From positions 48,386,772 through 48,450,771 of the forward strand of contig CM017558.1 of assembly GCA_007844125.1 (NCBI GenBank): DNA of 64,000 nt, in the 5' to 3' direction. The stretch is from Sinonovacula constricta (Eukaryota > Mollusca > Bivalvia > Cardiida > Solecurtidae). Positions 25,501 through 44,966 of this stretch are shown one piece after another. Below the pieces are notes generated by a model. That model saw only the letters and a program-made list of their open reading frames with translations. It searched no databases and was not told the origin of the DNA. The number at the start of each line of letters is the position of its first letter. Position 1 is the stretch's first letter. Position numbers and translations under genes: made by a program.

Positions 25501-28500
25501 ACGCTTGCAGTCAGGTGGTTACGGTTATAGATATGTATTATCTCTTTAAAACGGTTGGTCAAGTTTGTAGACATATAATGACGCGTGTAGACATGTGTTG
25601 ATGGTAGTAGACGTGAAACCTTTAAACAATTGGTGACGTTAATAGACTATTGGCGGTTATTGTAGATATTTGGAGCTGCTTTTAGATTTTTAAACTCTCT
25701 TCAAATCATTTTTAATATTATTTATGTGGTACGCTCATATACTACTATTCTGTTGAACAGCAGGCGCGTTGTAAGTGTCCAAGTTATCGCTAACATTTCT
25801 ATCAACAGCACCAATACACTGGATTGGTCTCAATGATCGTAAGACAGAGGGACATTATGTGTGGACTGACCATCAGCAGGGAACCTTCTTTAACTGGGCT
25901 CATGGGCAGCCGGACAACCACAATGATGCCGACTGTGCGGGGATCTCCCGAAACGCAAACTATAACTGGATGGACTTCCAGTGCCACCATAACTACAACC
26001 CACTATGCGAACTGACGTAAGAATCGAAAGTGTTTGGTTTGTAGCAACTCCTTATCACAGATAAACTTCACCTGCACATTTTCATAAACTAATGTTCCAA
26101 ATTCGAAAAAAGATACCGACAATAGAAATAAAACACAGAATAAACGAATTTTATTAAACACATTGTTTTCAGCTCTATTTAATTTTGGCACATTGATTTA
26201 CTACGAGCTTAGGGCTACCATACGGCGATTTGTTTGCTGTTATCAAGGGTCTTTTTGCAATTCCGAAAAAAAATGTAAGAATATTGTCGGCCGCAAGGCA
26301 TACGCATGTAAACCATATGAACGGCGTTAATCAGTCTAAGGCATGTGGATTTTTACAGGCGACTTTTCAAAGTAAGCAAAATGATAATTTGCTGATCTAT
26401 TAATGGACAACTGAAAAAGCAGAAAAACTGTTTTAAACTATAAAGTTAATCACCAGATTGAACTGTTGTACATGTTTACAGGAGTCACAATATGGTGGTA
26501 GGGCCAACTATCGTCGTGCCTCCATTTCCAACTGCAACGTAAGTAGCATGCTGTCTCTCAATTTGTCCCTTAAGCTGCGATGGTTCATTCTGGTTCGCTC
26601 GGCAGAAGCTGTCTGGAATCTCGGGATATTTGCATTGATCGGTAATGTTCGCGGTCTCTTCCCGATTATGTTTGAACCGTCCAAATAGTGCCTGCCAAAT
26701 TAAAAGCCGTAGAAGCAGTCGGGAATCAATCAAGTAGACTTCATGATGGTTAGGAAACAGTAGTTTAGAGATGTTGTCTGGAAGGATTTATACTCTTTTA
26801 AAAAATACTTTTTACCTCGACTTGATTAAAGGCCTATCTCATCTATACTTACATATACAACCTAACAAACCAACCCGCTCACCGACCTAACAAGATTACT
26901 CGACAGCTTGTCGACCAAACAAACACAAACAAACATGACACAGCATAATTCAATGGTTATTCGGTACATCTTAAAAAGCCGGAACGAAAAACCTTATGCT
27001 GCATAACAAGCCAAGTGGATTTCATTAGTAGTTCTTGTTCCTTAGCTTTGAATAGAAGCACATTCTGCAGTAAGTCGTGGATTGACAAGAATCTCTTCAT
27101 AGTTAGTGTAAAGCATTTGAGTTCTGACGGATTTGTAGCTAAGAAGGTCCAACACCCACAACTGTTCATCCATTGGGCCATTTTTTTCTGCAAAGCTACT
27201 CGACCACACATTTCGTTCCCCTTCATTTATGACCACGTTGTGATAAAACGTATCCACCAGAACATCCGAGATAAAGTGAATGCTGATCTTCTTTTCTTTG
27301 TACTACTTTTAATGTAGTATATTTACTTGTTAATCTAGCATCACATTCCTAAATCCAAGTTCCACCTGTGTCGAATTTTGGTAAAAATATGGTGGAAATT
27401 GTACATTATCAGGTAAAGGTTGCGTAGATGTCGGTTTCGTTGAACTCGTAAAGAAGACATGGCGAAACAATTTTACATATGATGCATGGTACATTTTATA
27501 CAAATCTAAGTAGTGTAAGAGTAGGCGTGTGTTGGTCGTACTCGATCGAGAAGCAATCAAGAAGAAGTCACATACAAGCAGTTTATTGAGTTAGTCGAGG
27601 ACTTTTGGAGGTCGTAATGGTCTGATTGGCAGCTGGAATGAACATTTTGTTTACATGATTATTTGCTTAGTTAATCTCGAAACAACTAAACTTCGCATGA
27701 ACACAACTGTGATTTAAAGTCGCCGAGTTGTCATCAACTTGATAGCACAGGCGCTTTGATACGTCACTCGGTAACATCCCGACATCTGGTCGACCAGTCT
27801 TGAAACTACCTTTATGTCTTTAGGGCATTAGAAAAAAACATTTAAAAATCTTTGATAGGCCCAAGACCGACTTGAAACCGATATTTGCATTGTACCATAA
27901 AGTGGACTGACATTTGGCCCATAATCTGGTTACTTGAAGGGACGACAAACAAGACTCAAGTTTTATACTAATATGTGCGCCAATATTCATAGCGTTGTCC
28001 TCTCCTGCAGCCAAAGAATACTTGACTTTTACTTATCTATGGTCATGTTCAATGTAGCAGCAGTCAATATAGACTGTATTGGTACAATCGATGTCTCCAG
28101 TCTGTTTACATGTTTACAGCAAGTGTTACATGTTGGCTGTACTCCCACACAGCTTGCACGTTTTGCCACGGCCTAGATAAGCAGGTTTTTGCTTACAAAT
28201 GAGGCCAGTCCATTCTGACATCCTTTGTTTGATGGTGGTGGTGATTGGCTTATGTTTTGTCCGTCCTTATAGCTCCTGGTTTGGAAAAATGTCTGGCCAC
28301 CTCATCATGATGAGTTTTTCGGAGACATCGGTTAATGAATAGGGAAATAAGAAAAGGTCCTATAAAAATGAACACCTGATGTGCAGGTTGATTGAATCAA
28401 AAAGCCGATTCTCTAGATGTCCACTTTGAAGATGTCTGCCCATCTTATTCATTTTCTCAATTGTTTCTCCCGCTGCATACGTCTTTATTGGCTGAATAGT

Positions 28501-29808
28501 GCAACAAGGCTTTGACCATTTCTCAACGAAAGTAGCACGTCTTTCTTAATTTTCAGCTCTTCGTTGTACTGTTTGCATTGTTTCCGGTTAAAAGTATAGT
28601 AATGCTTTCGCCGCAGTAGTATGTCAATCACGATGAGCGTGCTACCGTGCCATACATTGTGATCTGTAAGATATAATATTTCTTCTGATGAAACTGAATA
28701 GGTAAATAAGAAAAGGTCCTATCAAACAAAATGTCCACAGATATTAAAATTTAATCTACCTCTAGACAAAGGAAAAAATGGTCAATATAAATGTGACAAA
28801 AACATAGAGACGAGACATAACATAAAAATGAAAAACCATCAGTCACCGCCTAGTCCATCCGTGCCTGTTTCATGCCCATTATTTTTTGCCTCCAATTTTC
28901 GGGAACCTTTCGGGTTGTAGCAGAAAAAAACATTGCTTTGGTATTATTACTGGTTGGAATCACCTACAAAAAGAATGGTACAAATACAAATATAATTGTT
29001 AAATCTTAGCATCAAGTGGCCTCGACGTTCATCAGATTCAAAATATTTTCTCTAAAAAGTAAAAACAAAATGGCCTTTTTTTCTCGGAAACTGCGCATTT
29101 TGTCAATGGCCTAATGACCTTCATGCGGACCTTCCAACCCAAGATGGAGTTTAAATTGACTGCCGGTTTGCCATTATCACACTAAGATCGTTTTGTCATA
29201 CAGTAACTGCAGAATATTTAATCTTGACATATAATTGACGACTAGACATTTTTTGCAGGGCTGTTATTGAAACGGAGGTTCCCATCGTAAATCCTGGAAC
29301 CACGTAAGGGCGTTGTTTATATGGAATAAAATATTATATCATGATAAAGCAAATGCACTGGCAGGTTTAAATTAAAGCTGGAAACAGCAACCACTCACTT
29401 GTTTTTATGCCTTATATGGATATTGCTACATTGTCATTTTATCTATACATTTGGAAAAAACAAATCTGCTTTGTTTGGCATAATTTTGAAATCGTTACAA
29501 GTGTTTAAAATAGATTGTTAAGTAAAACACATATTGAGTTCTCATATGTCATTACTAGAGAGAGATATTGTTGACGCATGAATTACACAGTATTAAATAA
29601 TCCGTTATCGTGAATTTAAGACAATTATCACAGTATATATTGACATTACTTTTCATTTTAAGCTTTTTAGTAACAAATTGCCTTTTTTAATTTTTACAGT
29701 TTGTTCTTTCATTATATTCACTTTTTCATTTTAAGATATTTTTAATTTTTCGTGTTACTTCAAAGCAACATTTGTATCTTCAGGATCGAAGTAGTAATCG
29801 GCCGCTAA
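19583..29808 (+). CDS. CTL-2: secreted C-type lectin with short Pro/Thr tail (7 coding exons)
   Basis: Exons are 19583-19631, 22619-22707, 25229-25325, 25809-26016, 26482-26538, 29259-29303 and 29784-29808, all GT-AG and frame-consistent, giving 189 residues. The signal peptide ends near residue 18 (SGAYA before IVCPNGW). The lectin domain (21-145) has the same six cysteines as CTL-1, WIGL at 83-86, QPD at 112-114 and WMD at 132-134. Ala-119 sits where Glu normally completes the calcium site. The tail (149-189) lacks 12 residues found in CTL-1 because exon 5 is 36 nt shorter. There is no sequon in the CRD where CTL-1 has one. Exon 4 differs from CTL-1 at about 33 of 208 bases by my count, exon 6 at 2 of 45. 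Intron 5 contains a 2 kb insertion. CTL-2 is a clear paralogue of CTL-1; ligand is unknown. Confidence 0.93.
20780..21010 (+). repeat. Dispersed repeat, copy 1 (intron 1 of CTL-2)
   Basis: The segment matches 36575-36800 in intron 2 of CTL-3 over about 200 bp with small gaps, for example taccctttaata, tttaataaataaat and ccgaactgtt. A second matching block lies at about 21700-21750 and 36893-36935 (gacgtca.c.c...acattttcaaaacca). The family is not recognised. Confidence 0.6.
23110..23545 (+). repeat. MITE-like dispersed repeat with perfect hairpin, copy 1
   Basis: The block contains tttaaagcgtttcaattgg and agcgctgtttcatgga, then a perfect 14-bp inverted repeat with a 6-nt loop at 23472-23505 (arm gatattgaccgagg), then cagacccttaaaattc. 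A second, decayed copy follows at 23690-24125 (tttaaagcgttttgattgg, caggtccttaaaac). It lies in intron 2 of CTL-2 and has no coding content. Confidence 0.65.
23690..24125 (+). repeat. MITE-like dispersed repeat, copy 2
   Basis: This is the diverged second copy of the element at 23110-23545, in the same orientation. Its hairpin has decayed (ggacctcagactgcatcctcaatcaatatc no longer pairs fully in the original form). Confidence 0.5.
24775..25035 (+). repeat. Dispersed element family, copy in intron 2 of CTL-2
   Basis: The segment runs from aggaagtgcgaggtt through gaccgttccaaggcgg to atgctcataggactttgtca. Matching copies lie at about 11870-12085 (+), 57640-57865 (+) and 32110-32330 (-). The 11870 copy is in intron 3 of CTL-1, not intron 2, so these are separate insertions and not leftovers of the gene duplication. 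Confidence 0.65.
26550..28530. mobile_element. Unclassified ~2 kb insertion in intron 5 of CTL-2
   Basis: CTL-1 and CTL-2 align from exon 5 into the intron. CTL-2 then carries extra DNA until about 28530, where homology resumes (agtagcacgt...tgtactgtttg, against 13117-13160 in CTL-1). The junctions share agtagca(t/c)g, compatible with a short target duplication. Open frames of about 60-100 codons occur on both strands but none gave a recognisable domain. No terminal inverted repeats were seen. Confidence 0.6.
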
Positions 29809-29895
29809 ACCATGCAGGATGTGCAGTAGTTCGCAAGCAGTCTAAACAGTGTATGCATTTCAAGCTTTATGTCTATTACAATTGTAATGTACAAT

Positions 29896-29901
29896 AATAA
29901 A
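29896..29901 (+). promoter_or_regulatory. Polyadenylation signal of CTL-2
   Basis: AATAAA lies 87 nt after the stop codon. Confidence 0.6.
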
Positions 29902-30279
29902 CAACATGTCCCACGCGTTGAATTGAGTATATTTGTATCCTATAACGTTACCTGCTAGTGACGAAGAAAGTCGTAACCTGATAAGTATCGGCTTATTTGT
30001 GCGAAAACACAAGGTACACCGGAACTATCCATTTATAAGTGTAGTGCCTTACAAGCCTTTTGCAGTAAATATGGTTGACCTAAACAAATTAGAACAGGTT
30101 GGAAGCTTGGCGTCAATATTATTTCGCTGTTGTTGTTACAACAATTAGGCGTCATATTGCCACATAGACATTATGATGGGCCCTCTTTCATAACATTTGC
30201 CTTTTTGTGCGAGCGCGCATGCAGGTTATTGTTCTTTCAGGTAAACACTGAAGAATGCAGTTTCGCCATTATCAAGTTA

Positions 30280-31232
30280 CCCACTCAACAACTAGTTCTT
30301 AAAACTGATTCACAAGAATACTTAGCTTTCGATGGTATATTGGCTGAATTAGGAGATGGAGAAAAGCAGCAAAGTCACTATAGGTGGGGTCATGCATGAA
30401 GATAAAAGGCATGTACCGGAGAGGCTGTACTGTCAATTAAAATAAACGCATATAATTTATAGGAGAGCTCAGAGATTATATTTGCGAATAGGCAGATAGA
30501 GCTTCGGAAGAGACTCCTGGATTCTATGCAACATAGTCAATATTCAACTGCAGTTAGAATTACTACCAACTTTAAGCCTTAAAGTACCTACTAGAGATAT
30601 AGTACGGGCACTTCTAGCGTCTGAGTGTTATTGGAGAACGAAGCTGGGCCATGAGAGAAGATAACTTGCTCCTGTGCGGTTGATCGGATCTGCTATTTTA
30701 TGTGGCCATGTCTCACAGGTTATAAAACAGATTAAACAACGAAATGCCGAAATAGATTTAGTCTTTACCCACTTTGGATTGCTGCTCGAGCAGGGTGGCT
30801 CGAACAGGAAAGGTGTGACAGAATCTATCAATGACTCAAGGCACCAGCCATGCGTTGTCTATATACCCTACCAAGAGAAATTATATCGCTCTTAGCGAGT
30901 TGAGAGAGCAGCACGAGACATTAAGGCATTTGCGGAAGAGGTAAATTATCCTGAGTTAGGTTAGCGATCAAATTACAGCCGAGGCATAACTATAAGGCTC
31001 AAGAAACCTCAAAATAGCATAGAAGAAAGAAATAAAAATCCGCAGACCCTGAATGAAGCATTAGATCTGGTAACGTTCTTAGAACATAATTGCAAAGAGA
31101 CACTAGGACGAGAGGAGAAACCGAATAAGACAAGGCGATAAGCTAGGATGTTATAGTAGATGGTCCATAATTTGAAGTTAAATGGATAAATTTGCTTACA
31201 TAGGCCACTATGCAGCAGTTGGATGCAAGTCT
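30280..31232 (+). mobile_element. Truncated second copy of the gypsy gag region
   Basis: The segment aligns with about 14990-15915 downstream of CTL-1: gctgaattaggagatggaga, atcaatgactcaaggcacc, and atgcagcagttggatgcaag against atgcagcagctggatgctag. It stops at the 32-bp minisatellite, where the first copy continues with zinc knuckle, protease and RT. Several indels and stops show it is dead. It is the 3' edge of the duplicated lectin unit. Confidence 0.8.
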
Positions 31233-31563
31233 CAAGTAACTGGTGGCCGCCTAGCCGTTACGAGGCGGTAACTGTTGGTCGCCTGGCCGTTACGAGGCGG
31301 TAACTGGTGGCCGCCTGGCCGTTACGAGGCGGTAACTGGTGGTCGCATGGCCGTTACGTGGCGGTAACTGTTGGTCGCCTGGCCGTTACGAGGCGGTAAC
31401 TGTTGGTCGCCTGGCCGTTACGAGGCGGTAACTGGTGGCCGCCGGGCCATTCCGAGGCGGTAACTGGTGGCCGCCGGGCCGTTCCGAGGCGGTAACTGGT
31501 GGCCGCCGGGCCGTTCCGAGGCGGTAACTGCTGGCCGCCTGGCCGTTCCGAGGCGGTAACTGT
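31233..31563 (+). repeat. GC-rich 32-bp minisatellite
   Basis: About ten copies of a 32-bp unit containing ggtaactggtggccgcc and ggccgttacgaggc are present. Two sub-types, ccgttacgagg and ccgttccgagg, are grouped: the first at the left, the second at the right. It is the most GC-rich block in the window and cuts off the gypsy copy on its left. Confidence 0.92.
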
Positions 31564-31971
31564 TGTTTTTCCTCCTTTCATAAAATGCCTTGTCTCATTC
31601 TTTTTGTATCTTAATTTAACCTCGCGATTGTGTTTTTGTATTTAATAATTATTTCATGATTATATACATGTGTTAATTTTCAGAGGACCTTTTCACTTTT
31701 TGATTCTATATTAATATAAAATATCGTCGTAATACTTTTATTATGGTTTATTATTTTAATCGGTTAATAGAGTTGTATACACACATGCTCTATTTTTAAT
31801 TTTTAATTTTTAAAAGCTGGTTCTTTGATGCTTGTAAACATTAATTCGATGCAAAATTACATTCATATACCAATTCTGATTTAACGATATTAAATTACAT
31901 TACTTTAAGTCTACATATGGTAAAGATAATGTTCAATCAAGTACCATATCGTACCATATATTCTAACACGC
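31564..31971. other. AT-rich intergenic DNA
   Basis: No coding, RNA or repeat feature could be supported here. Confidence 0.5.
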
Positions 31972-32043
<72 letters not shown>

Positions 32044-32045
32044 TT
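31972..32045 (+). repeat. (AAT)n microsatellite
   Basis: About 24 uninterrupted copies of the trinucleotide are present. Confidence 0.97.
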
Positions 32046-32109
32046 TAACATGAGTCGTGTTAGTTAAAAGATTGGGCTTCTGTTAGAACGATAATTGAAA
32101 AAAGAACAC

Positions 32110-32330
32110 TTAACTAAATCTCATAATACGACAATAAGACAAATAAAAGTTGAAAAGGCACAAGAGAAATGTACGCATATGCCAGTCAAATGTGAAGGTT
32201 ACCAGAAAACTGGGACAAGACATGATATAAAATAGAACAAACCCACAGTTACCGCAATGAAAAGGTCGGTCGACAGAATGTGTGCTCAAACCGGTCGACG
32301 GAGCTCTAACCTCGCGCTTCCTGAGAGGTT
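32110..32330 (-). repeat. Dispersed element family, inverted copy
   Basis: On the - strand it reads aggaagcgcgaggttagagc, then accggtttgagcac, gcggtaactgtgggtttg and, near the end, tgtgccttttcaac. This order matches 24775-25035 and 57640-57865. Confidence 0.6.
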
Positions 32331-32900
32331 TCTCATTAACAAGCAGTGAAAAGAAAAACAAAACCTATTTAAAATACAGCCGATCATCAAGTGATGACGA
32401 ATCCTTAGATCTAAGTATTGACTTAAATAAACAGTCGTAACGAAATAAAATGTAGTAATAACAGCATTGTATATGGTTGGAGATAGAAGTATTATCTAAG
32501 CTGACAGCTGCACAAATATAAGACTGAGAAAATAAACTACTTGAATCAAGAACAAAAATTACCAGATGACAAGTGTAAATAATTGTAGCGTCCTGTTCAT
32601 GTGTAGATGACATTAAAGTACCAAAGTCAATTGTACGTGAAAGAAAAAAAGACGCGTAGAAATCTAGATAGAACGAATTGAAAGACAACATAGATTACAT
32701 GCACACGAAATAATTTTACGACCACTACAATGCTTAGGTAACTTAGTTGTGATCATGTACTCGAAAATACGACACGGTTCCTTTAGTATTGCAACATATA
32801 TTAAAACAAACGCAGTGGTGGACCAAGTGTAACAGCACTCCCACATTTAATGTGTATGTACCTGGTTCTTTGAACCAAAGTAATAATGCGGTGTCATAAG
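32331..32900. other. Intergenic DNA upstream of CTL-3
   Basis: No gene is seen; short - strand frames of about 60-110 codons have no recognisable content. Confidence 0.45.
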
Positions 32901-32906
32901 AGTGCT

Positions 32907-32922
32907 TTTATCTCCAGATAAG
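32907..32922 (+). promoter_or_regulatory. Inverted GATA-type motif pair upstream of CTL-3
   Basis: TTTATC and AGATAAG lie in a segment about 105 nt before the CTL-3 ATG. The segment is conserved with CTL-4 (atgcggtgtcataagag against atgcggctacgataagag). GATA-factor binding is inferred from consensus only. Confidence 0.35.
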
Positions 32923-33024
32923 TAAGACGAAGGGTTTCGTGATAACGAGTGGCACAATCTTTGAGTCATTTCATCACGACTATCATTGTTCTTACACATC
33001 TGTAAACAAAGCAGAAGATACAAT

Positions 33025-42369
<9,345 letters not shown>

Positions 42370-42408
42370 GAAGCAGGAATCAGAATTTCTCATGGTTATA
42401 CACTTAGC

Positions 42409-42414
42409 AATAAA
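42409..42414 (+). promoter_or_regulatory. Polyadenylation signal of CTL-3
   Basis: AATAAA lies 40 nt after the stop in the last exon, which supports that exon as terminal. Confidence 0.65.
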
Positions 42415-42643
42415 TAGTTGAAAATTCTATGTTTTTGTCTTTCATTTTTACTAACATCCATTTGCAATTTTGCCCTGTGTTCATAACTTGAATTAACTCC
42501 GAGTGGTACCTTTAACTTACTTTATATTAATGAACACGGTTTACTAAATCATTAACCTTAAGGGCGGTCCAATTGTGAAAGTGCCCCAAAATGTTATTAT
42601 ATATGCATATATGTTCCTTTATAGCAACACAAAATGCGGCTAC

Positions 42644-42659
42644 GATAAGAGTTCTTATC
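42644..42659 (+). promoter_or_regulatory. Palindromic GATA-type motif pair upstream of CTL-4
   Basis: GATAAG and CTTATC lie 4 nt apart, about 125 nt before the CTL-4 ATG, in the segment conserved with the CTL-3 upstream region. Confidence 0.4.
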
Positions 42660-42781
42660 ATTAGAAAGTGCGAAAGCTGTGGCCAAAAATATGAAAAGAG
42701 GTGTTGGTTTTAAGTCATCTTATCAAACAGTCCTTGTTCTTACTGTTCTTACACAAGTGTGAATAAAGCCAGCGATATAAA

Positions 42782-44893
42782 ATGGTGTTAAATATCGTGA
42801 CCTGCCTTGCGATTGCTTCAGTTATATATGCAGCATGTAAGTATATCTTAATTTAATGTTTACCAGATCTATTCCTTTTATTTTTTGTCAAACATGTTTT
42901 ACATTTCAAATCATCAGGTACAGTTAATTAGCTGTTCCACCTCTTGTTATGTTGTTTGTAAGTAGGTTATATTTCTCTATCGAGGACACACACGATTCTA
43001 AGGTAATGGTTAACTTTCTAACAAATTATTCTTATATTCGTATGCATTTTGCCGACAAAATTATGAGCTGTTTATATCAGTAATTTTAGATTAATAGGGC
43101 AATGATATTGATGACACATCCGATTTGAGTGACAAGTGGCGCTTCAGATGTCGTTTCGCCGAGCCTTCATTGTTCATCCCATTAACATCATAAACTTTGT
43201 TATCGTTATCTGAGACTTGTGGTGACGAAAAAAATACATTTCTGAACAAAAGCAAGTGTTAGTCTTCCAAATAAAATACAGTTCCTGAATCATCCATTGT
43301 CATTTATCGCCAGTGTAGAATCCGATGGGACCGAAAATCCTAAGAAAACTGACCAAACGCAAAAAAGCAAATTCTGATCACTCAAGAGTTGTGGTAACAT
43401 GATAATATAAGGGAGCATTGATGCAAAGCATCAAAGATCGCCGTCGAGATCCTGGAAAAAATGGAAAACAATATTGCCTAAAAAAAAAACCGACCAAGAA
43501 AGAGCAAAACATTGTTGTTAATAAAGACTAACACTGCTGTTAACTCCTCATGTCTTAAAATAAAACACTTTAATGTTTCATTTGTGGACGCATGGGAAAA
43601 CCAAACAACTGAACAGAACAGAACATTTGACATACACACAGTTCATCGTCGTAACAAATGCAAAATACAAAAATGACAAATACGTCTACACAGAAACTTG
43701 ATAAATACTTAACCTATGGATAGCAAGATAAGGCTCATTGTAAACTAGGCAGAATGTAGAAAGATGAATACATCTCAGAAAAAAAGACGACTATCTCTAT
43801 GTCAATTACCGTAAACCCTGTAAATGTGTGTTTTTCTGCCAATCGATGAAATTGGCAATCCACTGGAAAATGTCTGATTTCTATGAAATCTATAATTTGA
43901 GACTACATGTAGTCATTTGAACATCATATGTTAAAGACACCATAGAAGACCACACAAAAGTTAAAGATAATGTCCTACCAGAAAATAGTTTAACTTGAGG
44001 TGATAATTCTCAATACAAACATTCCGCACATAGGCGGAATAGCAGTACACTGAATGTTTTAGGACGTACGGAAAAGAAAATGACTCCATCTCGTGCCAAT
44101 ACTTTCGTAGGACACATTGAAATTCAGTTATTGCGATTGGTTACCGTCAAACAAATGTTGCTTTATTTTATTGATGGCACAGAATTTCGGCATAGCACAT
44201 ATACGCTTTATCAGTTGTTTTTTTCTAATGTGCAAACAGTTTGTTCCCGACAATTAAATTCACTCTGGAATGTCTAATGACAAATACGTGTTTTCCACAC
44301 GCCTTTTCACAAATATAAGACAATGAGGTTGTGCTTGATACAAACCCCTTACCTTAAACAATAAGGTTGTGTTTGACACAAAACCCCTACCTAAGACAAT
44401 AAGGTTGTGTTTGACACAAAACCTATACCTTAGGCAATAAGGTTGTGTTTGACACAAAACTCATATCTATGTCCTCGTTCAAGCAGCTGCCGCCACAATT
44501 AATTTCTATAGTCTTACCGTCTGCAGAAAAAGAAAATACCCCACGAACCTACTTTAGAATATAGATCAAGGTATTTGTAGGAACATGTTGATTAAAATGG
44601 CTCCAGTTGACGACAAGAAACGCAAGCCTTTGCAAAATCTAAGAACCTCATAGACATTAAATTCCAACAAAAGTTTGTCGACTGTGGAGTCACCACAAAA
44701 GTCCGGCTTTTTGTCAATTTTACATTATGATTTGTATGTGCATTTGTCCATTTGTAGTTCATGTTATAATATCTGTGGGTTCTCTTATGACTTTTTGATA
44801 TATGTTTCATTTCTTGTTATGACGTCATTGTATATAAAATAATCACTAAAATAATATTATCATCATCATCGCCACCACCATCATCATAATCGT

Positions 44894-44966
<73 letters not shown>

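Noticed and set aside
25775..26020. Single-exon 81-residue lectin
   Set aside because: The apparent Met lies upstream of a splice acceptor; the frame is exon 4 of CTL-2 read through its borders. The same holds for similar frames at 38322 and 47623.
26957..28176. Transposase in the CTL-2 intron 5 insertion
   Set aside because: Frames of up to 100 codons were compared by eye with piggyBac, hAT and mariner patterns without a convincing motif, so no family is claimed.
31354..31581. 75-codon - strand frame
   Set aside because: It is a reading of the 32-bp GC-rich minisatellite; the repeat peptide is an artefact.
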